Assembly: GCA_016866815.1 (NCBI GenBank)
Contig: VGKZ01000003.1
Location: forward strand, 1 to 27,529
Length of the DNA: 27,529 nucleotides
Source of the DNA: Candidatus Peregrinibacteria bacterium
Lineage (GTDB): Bacteria; Patescibacteriota; Gracilibacteria; Peribacterales; Peribacteraceae
Reading direction: 5' to 3'
The translations under genes and the position numbers were made by a program. Positions 1 to 6,506 of the stretch are shown here, piece by piece. A model generated the notes under the pieces. The model saw only the letters and a list, made by a program, of their open reading frames with translations, did not search any database and had not been told where the DNA came from. Each line of letters begins with the position of its first letter. Position 1 is the stretch's first letter.

Positions 1-620
1 CCAGAACTGCCCCCTCCATTTCCACCCATAAGTCCACCCGGTCCGCCTCCAGCGGGACCTGCCGTCTGCCCATCCGACCCTCCTCCATCGGAGCCTGCCG
101 TCTGCCCATCCGACCCTCCTCCATCGGGACCTGCTGTCTGCCCACCCGCCCCTCCGCCAGCACCTTCTAATGGGTTGTTTTGACGGCATGTAGACGGGCC
201 CGAACCAACCGCCTGAATGCAATATAGTTTTACACCCGATAAATATCCATTTGAACCGCAATTAAGGCTCCCGACTACACATGCACAATTTGGATCGGGA
301 TTACTAGCACTATTATCCCCTTCACAATCAGCACAATTTACCGTCTCAGGGCCTACAATATCACATGCGCCTTGCATTTTCATTCTATGAACGCAATCTG
401 GATATTGCGAACAATCACTATATTGTCCAACTTTTCTGTGAGGAACGGGACAATCCGGAATGCCTGGAGGAATGATTGGGCAGGGAAAATCACCAAGGAG
501 AGTACGGGAAGAGGAATGCTGTTTAAGAGCAACAAACGTCCCGACGAAGATCAGCATAAGCAACGCCCATTTCGGTTTACCCATTACGTGCGCCCTCAGC
601 AATCTTCTAAAGAAATTCAT
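1..620 (-). CDS. Gly-rich, Cys-rich membrane-anchored surface protein (5' part, runs off the window)
   Basis: I do not recognise a family. The first ~206 codons are visible and the frame is still open at position 1. The N-terminus is basic (MNFFRRLLRAH), followed by one hydrophobic segment at about residues 18-32, so it looks like an uncleaved anchor or signal sequence. The exported part has about a dozen cysteines, often in short DC or NC contexts, which suggests disulfides or a metal-binding surface domain. It then becomes a Gly/Ser/Asp low-complexity region built on 12-residue repeats (53-160). The ATG at 620 is chosen because an extended -10 element (TG-T-TATGAT, 629-637) lies 8 nt upstream. 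An internal ATG at 584, preceded by GAGGG, is the alternative. It is divergent from the TPR gene. Confidence 0.7.
   Translation of the reverse strand, partial: MNFFRRLLRAHVMGKPKWALLMLIFVGTFVALKQHSSSRTLLGDFPCPIIPPGIPDCPVPHRKVGQYSDCSQYPDCVHRMKMQGACDIVGPETVNCADCEGDNSASNPDPNCACVVGSLNCGSNGYLSGVKLYCIQAVGSGPSTCRQNNPLEGAGGGAGGQTAGPDGGGSDGQTAGSDGGGSDGQTAGPAGGGPGGLMGGNGGGSS
53..160. repeat. Three tandem in-frame 36-bp repeats
   Basis: The units are 53-88, 89-124 and 125-160. The first two are nearly identical and the third is more diverged. On the minus strand each encodes 12 residues of the type DGGGSDGQTAGS/P. Because 36 is a multiple of three, changes in copy number would keep the frame. The array may continue in degenerate Gly-rich form to the window edge. 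Confidence 0.9.
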
Positions 621-628
621 CAAAGAAT

Positions 629-637
629 ATCATAACA
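629..637 (-). promoter_or_regulatory. Extended -10 element of the Gly/Cys-rich protein gene
   Basis: On the minus strand this reads TG-T-TATGAT, five of six matches to TATAAT with the upstream TG. It ends 8 nt before the ATG at 620, so transcription would start at or next to the start codon. I see no -35 hexamer and no Shine-Dalgarno sequence. Confidence 0.5.
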
Positions 638-704
638 AGAAAGCAATACTGGGACTAGACCCTAATTGTGTTGCCTACACCCTCTTGTCCAAGAAACTTT
701 ACAG

Positions 705-713
705 TGCTAGGCT
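705..713 (+). promoter_or_regulatory. Extended -10-like element before the TPR gene
   Basis: The sequence TG-C-TAGGCT ends 9 nt before the TTG start at 723 (6 nt before an in-frame CTG at 720). This is the same geometry as at most other starts in the window. The hexamer itself is weak. Confidence 0.35.
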
Positions 714-722
714 CTTCCGCTG

Positions 723-1484
723 TTGGTCTATATTTTCGTCCTCTTCGGCTCCTTCTTCGGTATCTGCGCCATTCTCGGTGCGCGGGTGATGCTCCGCAAC
801 CGCACAGTCCGGCGCTTTGTTCGTGGAATTGTGCAGCGATCCAATGATGCGCTCGAGCGCGGTATGAACGCCGATGAGGTGAAGATCGAACGGCCGGCAG
901 CTCGGACACGCGCATCGGCAGTGGAAATGCAGAAGCTTCGGATGTTGTTGCGTGAGTCGGAGAAAGTCGCCATGCGCGGGAAACACGAAGATACAGAAAA
1001 ATTACTGATACAGGCACTGACCATTTCTCCGAAGTCCGTCGAAGCACGCGCCAAGCTTGCGCAGCTGTATCTCTCCATGGGTCGTGAAGCAAAAGCGGAA
1101 GCGCTCTATAGGGAATTGCTCCTTGAGCGTGATGATGTGTCCTTTTTCGCAAATCTGGGACTGACGTGTTACCGCCTGCGGAAGTTCGAAGAATCACGTG
1201 AGGCGTACGAAGCGGCGTTACAGCGGGACCCGAAGAACCCCGAACGCATGGCGGCACTCGGGAGGGCGGCCATGGCTGCGGGTCACTACGCGGAAGCGGC
1301 GGAGCTGCTGGAGAAAGCCAGCGAACGCATGGCGCGCGATACGGAGCTGCTCCACGTCCTCGGCAGTTGTTATGAGCAGATGGGCGATATTCAGTGCGCC
1401 GGAGACACGTACCGTCGCATCAACCGCATTCTTCCATACGACGAAGCGGTGAAAGACAAGATTGCTGCTCTGGCGGGAGCGTAA
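723..1484 (+). CDS. Membrane-anchored TPR-repeat protein
   Basis: 253 residues. Residues ~1-22 are a hydrophobic N-terminal anchor (VYIFVLFGSFFGICAILGAR). A basic linker follows, then from ~residue 70 consecutive helix-turn-helix TPR units with the usual small/aromatic pattern (A-LYLSMGREAKAEALYREL; LGLTCYRLRKFEESREAYEAAL; LGRAAMAAGHYAEAAELLEKA; LGSCYEQMGDIQCAGDTYRRI). The TPRs probably face the cytoplasm or cell surface as a protein-interaction scaffold; partners are unknown. The start is TTG. A TAG lies in frame 13 nt upstream, so no longer start exists, and no Shine-Dalgarno is present. The gene ends 15 bp from the convergent ferredoxin gene. Confidence 0.8.
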   Translation: MVYIFVLFGSFFGICAILGARVMLRNRTVRRFVRGIVQRSNDALERGMNADEVKIERPAARTRASAVEMQKLRMLLRESEKVAMRGKHEDTEKLLIQALTISPKSVEARAKLAQLYLSMGREAKAEALYRELLLERDDVSFFANLGLTCYRLRKFEESREAYEAALQRDPKNPERMAALGRAAMAAGHYAEAAELLEKASERMARDTELLHVLGSCYEQMGDIQCAGDTYRRINRILPYDEAVKDKIAALAGA

Positions 1485-1498
1485 GAGTGTTCTGGGGG

Positions 1499-1783
1499 CT
1501 ACCAATCACTCAATTCTACCTCCACGTCCCCCTGCACTTCCGTCTGGCAGCCCAAGCGTTCGGGGTCGTCGACAATGCCCATATTCTCCTCGCGTTCGTT
1601 ACGCGGACTCAGGTGAGTCATTCCCTCTTTCACTCTGCACATACATGTCGTGCAGAAGCCGTTCCCCCCACAGGCATGTTCCATCGGGATGCCGTTATCG
1701 AGGGCGATCTGCAGGATGGTTTGACCATCCTGAGCTTCCACGGTTTTGACCTGGCCGGCGTAATGAAAGGTGACTTTGGGCAC
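1499..1783 (-). CDS. fdx: 2Fe-2S ferredoxin (adrenodoxin/Fdx type)
   Basis: 94 residues from a GTG start. The cluster ligands are visible: C-x5-C-x2-C (ACGGNGFCTTC) and a fourth Cys near the C-terminus (ERLGCQTE). This is the pattern of the ISC/vertebrate-type 2Fe-2S ferredoxins, which supply electrons for Fe-S assembly or monooxygenation. It is divergent from sufC, so a role in Fe-S cluster assembly is likely. The GTG at 1783 is chosen because family proteins begin about there (PKVTFHYAG) and a -10-like TACTCT lies 6 nt upstream. The frame stays open upstream to 2002, but that stretch crosses the 8-bp repeat array and does not look like ferredoxin. An in-frame ATG at 1858 is the alternative start. 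Confidence 0.88.
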   Translation of the reverse strand: MPKVTFHYAGQVKTVEAQDGQTILQIALDNGIPMEHACGGNGFCTTCMCRVKEGMTHLSPRNEREENMGIVDDPERLGCQTEVQGDVEVELSDW

Positions 1784-1791
1784 GAAGGTAG

Positions 1792-1823
1792 AGTACTTGA
1801 ATACTTGAATACTGGAATACTGG
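1792..1823 (-). repeat. Four-copy 8-bp tandem array upstream of fdx
   Basis: Four adjacent 8-mers read towards fdx as CCAGTATT, CCAGTATT, CAAGTATT, CAAGTACT. The array ends 8 nt before the GTG of fdx. It mirrors the array at 1869-1900. A 13-bp stretch (1807-1819) is a perfect inverted match to 1889-1901. Confidence 0.85.
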
Positions 1824-1847
1824 GCCGGAAAAAATCTGCAGTTATCA

Positions 1848-1853
1848 GATAAT
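1848..1853 (+). promoter_or_regulatory. -10-like element of sufC
   Basis: GATAAT (five of six to TATAAT) ends 8 nt before the ATG at 1862. It lies at the centre between the two 8-bp arrays, so factors bound to the arrays would flank it. Confidence 0.45.
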
Positions 1854-1861
1854 TCCATCGA

Positions 1862-2665
1862 ATGATCCACAGTACTCCAGTACTCTATTATTCCAGTATT
1901 CTCGTGGCTCCTACTCTCTCCATTTCCGGCCTGTGTGTCTCCGTTGATTCTACGGAAATCCTCCATGGTCTCGATCTGGAGGTGAACGAAGGCGAGGTTC
2001 ATGCGATCATGGGGCCGAACGGTTCAGGAAAGTCCACATTGGTGAATGCGTTGATGGGACATCCCAAGTATACGGTTACGGCGGGGTCGGTACTGTTTCA
2101 GGGGAAAAATCTCCTCGCTATGCAGCCGCATGAGCGCGCGCAGGCAGGGGTGTTTCTTGCTTTTCAGTACCCGAAAGAAATTGCCGGCGTGACATTGCGG
2201 AGTTTTCTCTTCGCTGCACACAAGGCGCAGTCGGATGCCCGTAATCCGCACGGAAAAATTTCTTCCCCGATCAAATTTAAAAAATTTCTCGAAGAAGAGA
2301 TGGCATCCCTGTGCATGGATCCCTCATTCGTTGAGCGTGCCATCAACAAGGGGTTTTCCGGTGGTGAGAAGAAGAAGGCGGAAATCCTCCAGTTGAAAAT
2401 ATTGCATCCGCTTCTTGCACTCCTGGATGAGACAGACTCGGGCTTGGACGTCGATGCACTGAAGATCGTCGCGGAGGGGGTCAATGCCATGAGAAAGGGG
2501 CCATTTTCAGCGTTGGTGGTGACGCACTACGCCCGAATTCTTCAGTACCTGCAACCTGACCGTGTGCACGTGATGGTTCGCGGTGCCATTGTCGAGACTG
2601 GTGGGGCGGACCTTGCTCATACTCTGGAAAAGGAGGGGTATGCACCATACGAGTCAAAGGCATGA
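1862..2665 (+). CDS. sufC: SufC, Fe-S cluster assembly ABC-type ATPase
   Basis: This is the cytoplasmic ATPase of the SufBCD scaffold; ATP binding is thought to drive SufB/SufD rearrangement during cluster assembly. All ABC motifs are present: Walker A GPNGSGKST (res 51-59), signature FSGGEKKKAE (165-174), Walker B LLALLDE followed by the SufC-typical TDSGLD (184-196), and H-loop VVTHYARIL (H222). The length is 267 aa from ATG 1862, where GATAAT lies 8 nt upstream. The first 14 residues come from the 8-bp repeat array and have no SufC counterpart. GTG 1904 (253 aa, beginning APTLSISGL) fits the family length equally well. Divergent from fdx; sufB and sufD lie 4-7 kb away. Confidence 0.95.
   Translation: MIHSTPVLYYSSILVAPTLSISGLCVSVDSTEILHGLDLEVNEGEVHAIMGPNGSGKSTLVNALMGHPKYTVTAGSVLFQGKNLLAMQPHERAQAGVFLAFQYPKEIAGVTLRSFLFAAHKAQSDARNPHGKISSPIKFKKFLEEEMASLCMDPSFVERAINKGFSGGEKKKAEILQLKILHPLLALLDETDSGLDVDALKIVAEGVNAMRKGPFSALVVTHYARILQYLQPDRVHVMVRGAIVETGGADLAHTLEKEGYAPYESKA
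1869..1900 (+). repeat. Four-copy 8-bp tandem array upstream of / at the start of sufC
   Basis: Four adjacent 8-mers read towards sufC as ACAGTACT, CCAGTACT, CTATTATT, CCAGTATT. They end 3 nt before an in-frame GTG (1904). If the ATG at 1862 is used, the array encodes a short non-conserved leader peptide; if GTG 1904 is used, it is purely upstream DNA. Confidence 0.85.
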
Positions 2666-2724
2666 TACTGCGGTGTGAGGTACCCTTTGCTTTTGTCGGA
2701 ACAGGTGTAGCATAGTCTGCTGCT

Positions 2725-2982
2725 ATGGGTACGTTTCCTGAATTTGCCGAGCATGACTTTTCCAAGGTTACGGAGGGCGAACTGGCCGCTCACCTTGAGC
2801 AGCTGGAATGCAAATTGGCTGATCAGCACCCCAGAGATATAGCGCGATTATTCAATAGTATTTGCGCTCTCGTTGTAGAGGTCCACGGCTGCTTGCACCC
2901 CTCCCATGTAGCATCCGTTATTGATTGGTCGGTAGAGGATTTGCGCGATTATCTGCAGGAGGTGTTGAGGGGGCGGTCCTGA
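2725..2982 (+). CDS. Small hypothetical protein (85 aa)
   Basis: I do not recognise this family. It is a soluble, acidic, probably helical protein with no signal or TM segment. Notable segments are HPRDIARLFNSICALVVEVHGC in the middle and VIDWSVEDLRDYLQEVL near the C-terminus. A -10-like CATAGT (2711-2716) lies 8 nt before the ATG, in line with the start pattern of neighbouring genes. It follows sufC by 59 bp on the same strand, so co-function with sufC is possible but unsupported. Confidence 0.6.
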   Translation: MGTFPEFAEHDFSKVTEGELAAHLEQLECKLADQHPRDIARLFNSICALVVEVHGCLHPSHVASVIDWSVEDLRDYLQEVLRGRS

Positions 2983-3045
2983 TGTTACTTTCCCATGCGG
3001 GAATCCGTAGTAGAGGGTAGAATTTTTTCACTTTCCCCCTTTTCT

Positions 3046-3798
3046 ATGGAAGACCATCGTCTCTTTCTCCGCCCGCCCCTCTGGCTGCCACTGATTGTGG
3101 TGTTGCTTGCCGGTGGCGCGTACATCGCGGGTAAATTCATCGAGACCCGCAATATGAACATGTTCACCATCAGCGTGCAGGGTGACGGCAAGGTCCAGGC
3201 CATGCCGGACATCGCGTCACTGTCCTTTGGTGTAACCACTGGTCGTCAGCCCACCGCGGAGGCCGCGATGAAAATGCTGACGCAGAAAATGACGAAGGTC
3301 ATCGATTCCGTGAAGGCGGTCGGCATTGAAGAGAAAGATGTGTATACGCAGTATCTCTCCCTCAATCCTTCCTACGATTGGCAGGACGGGCGACAGGTGG
3401 ACCGCGGATTCGAAGCCAGTCAATCGCTGACCGTGAAGGTGCGTGATCTTGCCAAGATCACAGAGGTCCTCGACAGTGCGGTGAAGTCGGGCGCAAACCA
3501 GGCCGGCAGTGTGAGCTTCACCATCGATGATCCGGAACTGCTTCAGGCGCAGGCGCGGGAAGAGGCGATTAAAGATGCCAAGGCCCGTGCGGAACTTCTG
3601 GCGAAGGATCTGGGTGTGAAGCTGGGCGAACTGCAGGGATTCTATGAGAACACGGGTGGGTACCCGATGCCATACATGGAACGTGCCGTGATGATGGATG
3701 CCAGTGTCGGGAAAGGAGGCGGCGGCATGGCCCCGCCCATTCCTTCCGGTGAGCAGGAGATTAATGTGAGCGTGAACCTGACGTACAGGATTCGGTAA
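3046..3798 (+). CDS. SIMPL-domain (DUF541, YggE-like) membrane-anchored protein
   Basis: 250 residues. One N-terminal TM segment (~res 12-32, WLPLIVVLLAGGAYIAG) is followed by an extracytoplasmic SIMPL/DUF541 domain. Features typical of the family are the start of the domain (ISVQGDGKVQAMPDIASLSFGV), the middle QYLSLNPSYDW, the helix QAREEAIKDAKARAELLAKDLGVKLGEL, and the terminal INVSVNLTYRI strand. A Gly/Met-rich loop (VGKGGGGMAPP) sits before the last strand. Molecular function is not established for the family; the E. coli homologue is linked to oxidative stress. The ATG at 3046 is chosen over an upstream frame start at 2995 because it begins just before the TM. A TAGAAT (3018-3023) lies 22 nt upstream and there is no SD. 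Confidence 0.88.
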   Translation: MEDHRLFLRPPLWLPLIVVLLAGGAYIAGKFIETRNMNMFTISVQGDGKVQAMPDIASLSFGVTTGRQPTAEAAMKMLTQKMTKVIDSVKAVGIEEKDVYTQYLSLNPSYDWQDGRQVDRGFEASQSLTVKVRDLAKITEVLDSAVKSGANQAGSVSFTIDDPELLQAQAREEAIKDAKARAELLAKDLGVKLGELQGFYENTGGYPMPYMERAVMMDASVGKGGGGMAPPIPSGEQEINVSVNLTYRIR

Positions 3799-3816
3799 AA
3801 CACCAATGATGGTATT

Positions 3817-3848
3817 ACGTAGAGTCGCACCGCGGTGCGACTCTACGT
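3817..3848. repeat. Perfect 32-bp palindrome between convergent genes
   Basis: Each 16-nt half (ACGTAGAGTCGCACCG) is the exact reverse complement of the other, with the centre between 3832 and 3833 and no spacer. It sits between the end of the SIMPL gene (3798) and the end of the DUF296 gene (3851). It could act as a bidirectional transcription terminator, but neither side has a T tract. It could also be a REP-like dispersed element. Confidence 0.9.
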
Positions 3849-3850
3849 TG

Positions 3851-4270
3851 TCATATATCCCACAAATTCAATCCCGTTTCCTCATCGGCAAATCGTATGA
3901 TTTCCTTCGAAGCGGGGTCGATAATGATTTCACATGTAACGCCGACGACGGCCTCGTGCAGATGTCCTGCGATCGCCTGGAAATTTGTGTCTCCGAGAAC
4001 GATGTGTACATGAGGCGCAGGTTTGCCGTCTACTACGGCAACGTTCCCGAGCAGTGATGCAATTTCAAATTCACCCTTCCACGTCTTATCGTGGTATCGC
4101 TTATCCTCCATGGAGTAGTACCGCAGCGTCATCTCCGATGCCGCACCGATGCCGGATATGGAACCAGCGCGAATAGCATGACGGCAGAGGAAGTCCGCGA
4201 TAGAAGCCATGATGGCTTCACCACGCTCTATTCGAAGAAACCAGCGTTTGTCGATGCAGCACTCTCGCAT
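3851..4270 (-). CDS. PPC/DUF296-domain protein
   Basis: 139 residues covering a complete PPC (plant and prokaryote conserved, DUF296) domain. Visible hallmarks are LRIERGEAI near the start, IRAGSISGIGAASEMTL, the H-x-H segment PHVHIVLGD, and GHLHEAVVGVTCEIII. Bacterial stand-alone PPC proteins form trimers, with the histidines near a possible metal or ligand site; their function is not established, although the plant relatives carry AT-hook DNA-binding motifs that are absent here. The ATG at 4270 is preferred over one at 4285: it matches the usual family start, and TATCAT (4277-4282) lies 6 nt upstream. Confidence 0.87.
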   Translation of the reverse strand: MRECCIDKRWFLRIERGEAIMASIADFLCRHAIRAGSISGIGAASEMTLRYYSMEDKRYHDKTWKGEFEIASLLGNVAVVDGKPAPHVHIVLGDTNFQAIAGHLHEAVVGVTCEIIIDPASKEIIRFADEETGLNLWDI

Positions 4271-4288
4271 GACCGGATGATACACGTA

Positions 4289-4780
4289 TCAGAGTGTCGC
4301 TTTCCTGTGGTTTCCCAGTTCATGGACGATGTCTGCGACGACGTCGTTGAATCCTTTTGCAGCCATCGACTTACGGACCGAGTATGCGAGCCATCCGCAT
4401 GAGATAAGTCCCGATACGATGAATATGGCGCGCCATTCTTCGGGCCCGAGTCCGAGTGCGAAGCGGAAATTGCTCGTGATGAGTGCGAGGAGGATGGTCG
4501 TCACGGTGGAGAGAGGGGCGAGCCACTCTTTCTTGCCGAGGTTCGACATGTTTTTCTTCAGCGTGAGCAACATTTTGTCCTGCGTGACAACGATCAGTTT
4601 CTGGTCAGTGTTTTTGCTGATGTGCACGACGCGCGCATCCAGGTCCCCCGCGAGTCCGTTCAAGAATGAAATTTGCGCGCTCGCTGCGTTCTGTCTGGCT
4701 TCTTGAGGTATTTCTTCGGCGAGAATTTCACGCTCCTGTGTGACGGGGTACTTCAGGAAGCGGCTGATGGTGGGACCCAT
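4289..4780 (-). CDS. Hypothetical two-TM membrane protein
   Basis: 163 residues from the ATG at 4780; a GTG at 4870 would extend the N-terminus by 30 residues. I do not recognise a family. An N-terminal soluble, helical part is followed by two hydrophobic segments (PLSTVTTILLALITSNFRFAL and AIFIVSGLISCGWLAYSV) and a short polar tail rich in His and Lys. It lies 18 bp upstream of the DUF296 gene on the same strand, so the two may be co-transcribed. No -10-like element is found close to either start, which leaves the start uncertain. Confidence 0.6.
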   Translation of the reverse strand: MGPTISRFLKYPVTQEREILAEEIPQEARQNAASAQISFLNGLAGDLDARVVHISKNTDQKLIVVTQDKMLLTLKKNMSNLGKKEWLAPLSTVTTILLALITSNFRFALGLGPEEWRAIFIVSGLISCGWLAYSVRKSMAAKGFNDVVADIVHELGNHRKATL

Positions 4781-4959
4781 TGGAGTGAGTGGAAAGATGA
4801 AAAGTGAGTGAATGTACTTTCCAAAAAGCTCCTTGTCAAAAGGTTTTCTACAAAAGCTTCCTTCACCCACGCACCAGGAGGTTCAGCTCGTCAGAGCGTC
4901 ACAGAATGATAGGTTGAAGATGGAGCACGGTGGCCTCCGGTGCGGGGTTTCGCACAGCT

Positions 4960-5160
4960 TCACTCGTCATCATCCAGGTTTTCATTGCCATCTTCCTCGT
5001 CATCATCTTCATCTTCCTCGTCTTCCTCTTCAGCAAAAGGGTCTTCTTCGAGCTCGTACTCATCACCTTCCTCCTGCTCCTCCGCATCGTCTTCCATCGA
5101 AATATCGTCTTCGTCATCATCGTCACCGTGTGCGCTGCCGAAGGAGAAATCGAATTGCAT
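4960..5160 (-). CDS. Hyper-acidic low-complexity small protein
   Basis: 66 residues, of which 40 are Asp or Glu and none is Lys or Arg. Only the first ~11 residues (MQFDFSFGSAH) are ordinary. It is predicted to be disordered and strongly anionic, similar in composition to acidic tails of histone chaperones or the RNA polymerase delta subunit, though no folded domain is attached. It could be a nucleic-acid mimic, a cation buffer or a partner for basic proteins; none of these is shown. Low-complexity sequence can look open by chance, but the direction matches both neighbours and it has a clean start and stop. Confidence 0.5.
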   Translation of the reverse strand: MQFDFSFGSAHGDDDDEDDISMEDDAEEQEEGDEYELEEDPFAEEEDEEDEDDDEEDGNENLDDDE

Positions 5161-5264
5161 GGGGGTGGGAGGGGATACAGCGCGTATTTTCGATATTTTT
5201 GTGCGCTGCGCAAGAGAAAAAAGTCCCGGAACAGCTATTGTACTGATTTCTGTCTATTTACTCG

Positions 5265-5813
5265 CTACAAAAACACGCAGAGGTGGCAGAGTACGGGTAC
5301 TTTCATGGCTTTCACCGCCGGGAACGCTCTTTGCAGCTGGCCTTCGACACTCTTGCGATAGAGAAACACGATAAATACGCCGTTCTCCGTAAGAACGCTC
5401 TTCGTATTGCTCAGGATTGAGGAGCGGACGGACTCAGGAATAACACTGAACGGTATGCTTGCCAACACGCAATCAGCGCGGGACACGCCGCATGTGACAA
5501 GGATCTTCTGCACATTCTCAGCGCTATCACAGAAGACCTGTACGCGCGGGTCTCCGGCGAACTTCTTCTCCAGGAATGCCGCCATCTCCGGCGATCGTTC
5601 GATGAGGATCAGCAACCCGTCCGGCGGGAGCTTCCCGCACGTCAGAATTGCCTGCGTGACGGGGCCCGTTCCCGGACCGTATTCCACGATGGTGCGGACT
5701 CCTGCGGGTATTTGTGCTGCGACGGCTTTCGCACTGCGCTTTCCCGTTGGCAGCACAGCAGAGATGCGGAATGGATGATGGAGGAATTGTCCGAAGAAGG
5801 TGAGGTGTTCCAT
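5265..5813 (-). CDS. SAM-dependent methyltransferase, phospholipid N-methyltransferase-like
   Basis: 182 residues with a class I methyltransferase fold. The N-terminal FLHHPFRISAVLPTGKRSAKAVA followed by motif I VEYGPGTGPVTQAIL (about res 43-57) resembles the phospholipid N-methyltransferase / KsgA-like group (COG3963). The acidic end of strand 2 (LIERSPEMAAFL) would bind the SAM ribose. The C-terminus is short (ends CHLCVFL). The substrate may be a membrane lipid such as phosphatidylethanolamine, by family only. CATACT (5820-5825) lies 6 nt before the ATG at 5813. Confidence 0.8.
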   Translation of the reverse strand: MEHLTFFGQFLHHPFRISAVLPTGKRSAKAVAAQIPAGVRTIVEYGPGTGPVTQAILTCGKLPPDGLLILIERSPEMAAFLEKKFAGDPRVQVFCDSAENVQKILVTCGVSRADCVLASIPFSVIPESVRSSILSNTKSVLTENGVFIVFLYRKSVEGQLQRAFPAVKAMKVPVLCHLCVFL

Positions 5814-5969
5814 GGTGGCAGTATGACGGATATTGACATTGTTCGAAATAGTGTGCCTTCCTCATTGAGTCATATTTGCGTGTAAGAGGTGGTGGATTGC
5901 AATAGGGCTGAAATACCTACCTTTCGCACTTGTCATTGCCTGTACAGGTCTTTAGTCTGCCCGCCATTT

Positions 5970-6458
5970 ATGACGGGGTATCACTTTATACAGGCATACA
6001 ATGCACAAGAGGAGAATGCGGCGCATTTCCTGATTCCGGGAAAAGACGGCGCCGCATGTGCACAGAAACTCTCAGAAGCCGTGGGTGACGGGTACGTACC
6101 GTTTCTCATCGAACCGATACGGCAGGCTCTCGATGATATCATTGCCTGTGCCGTTGAGGCAGGGCTGACGTCGTGGACGCCTGCGGCATTGAATTCATTT
6201 CGCAATGAGGTGCACACGTATGCTCTCGATATTGTTTTCAGAACGCATGTATCGGGTGCGATCGCACTGCGACCGTACACAAAACCGGCAGAGTGCTGTC
6301 CTCCCGAGACCATGTTGGCGGGATATCTGGAGCGTCAGAATGAAGAAGGGCGTATTGAGCTTTCCGGGGACGATGTTCTGGATTTCGTCATCTGCCAGAT
6401 GCGTGATGTCATTGATGGCGAATGCGAGCGTATTCTTGAGGGTGGAAGGCAGAATTAA
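5970..6458 (+). CDS. Hypothetical protein (162 aa)
   Basis: No recognised family. From the ATG at 5970 the protein is soluble and mostly helical, with no signal or TM segment. Notable segments are a central VPFLIEPIRQALDDIIACAVEAG, and a C-terminal half with ECCPPETMLAGYLERQ and DDVLDFVICQMRDVIDGECERI. The frame stays open up to a GTG at 5889 (189 aa), but the extra residues are Cys/Arg-rich and unlike the rest. It precedes sufB by 48 bp on the same strand; sufB has its own -10 element, so co-transcription is not required. Confidence 0.6.
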   Translation: MTGYHFIQAYNAQEENAAHFLIPGKDGAACAQKLSEAVGDGYVPFLIEPIRQALDDIIACAVEAGLTSWTPAALNSFRNEVHTYALDIVFRTHVSGAIALRPYTKPAECCPPETMLAGYLERQNEEGRIELSGDDVLDFVICQMRDVIDGECERILEGGRQN

Positions 6459-6489
6459 CGGGAGATTACGACGATTGAAGCCGATTCGG

Positions 6490-6498
6490 TGCTACGAT
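6490..6498 (+). promoter_or_regulatory. Extended -10 element of sufB
   Basis: TG-C-TACGAT ends 8 nt before the ATG at 6507. TACGAT matches TATAAT at four of six positions and the upstream TG is present. No -35 hexamer is evident. A leaderless sufB transcript is predicted. Confidence 0.5.
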
Positions 6499-6506
6499 TA
6501 CCTTCT

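Noticed and set aside
53..160. CRISPR-like repeat array
   Set aside because: The 36-bp units are directly adjacent with no spacers and encode in-frame 12-residue protein repeats.
1784..2002. N-terminal extension of the ferredoxin
   Set aside because: The frame is open, but it runs through the 8-bp array and antisense to sufC, and it has no ferredoxin-like sequence.
5161..5264. Terminator between the methyltransferase and acidic-protein genes
   Set aside because: A short TGCGC/GCGCA inverted repeat with flanking A/T runs is present, but the arms pair poorly and it cannot be told from chance.
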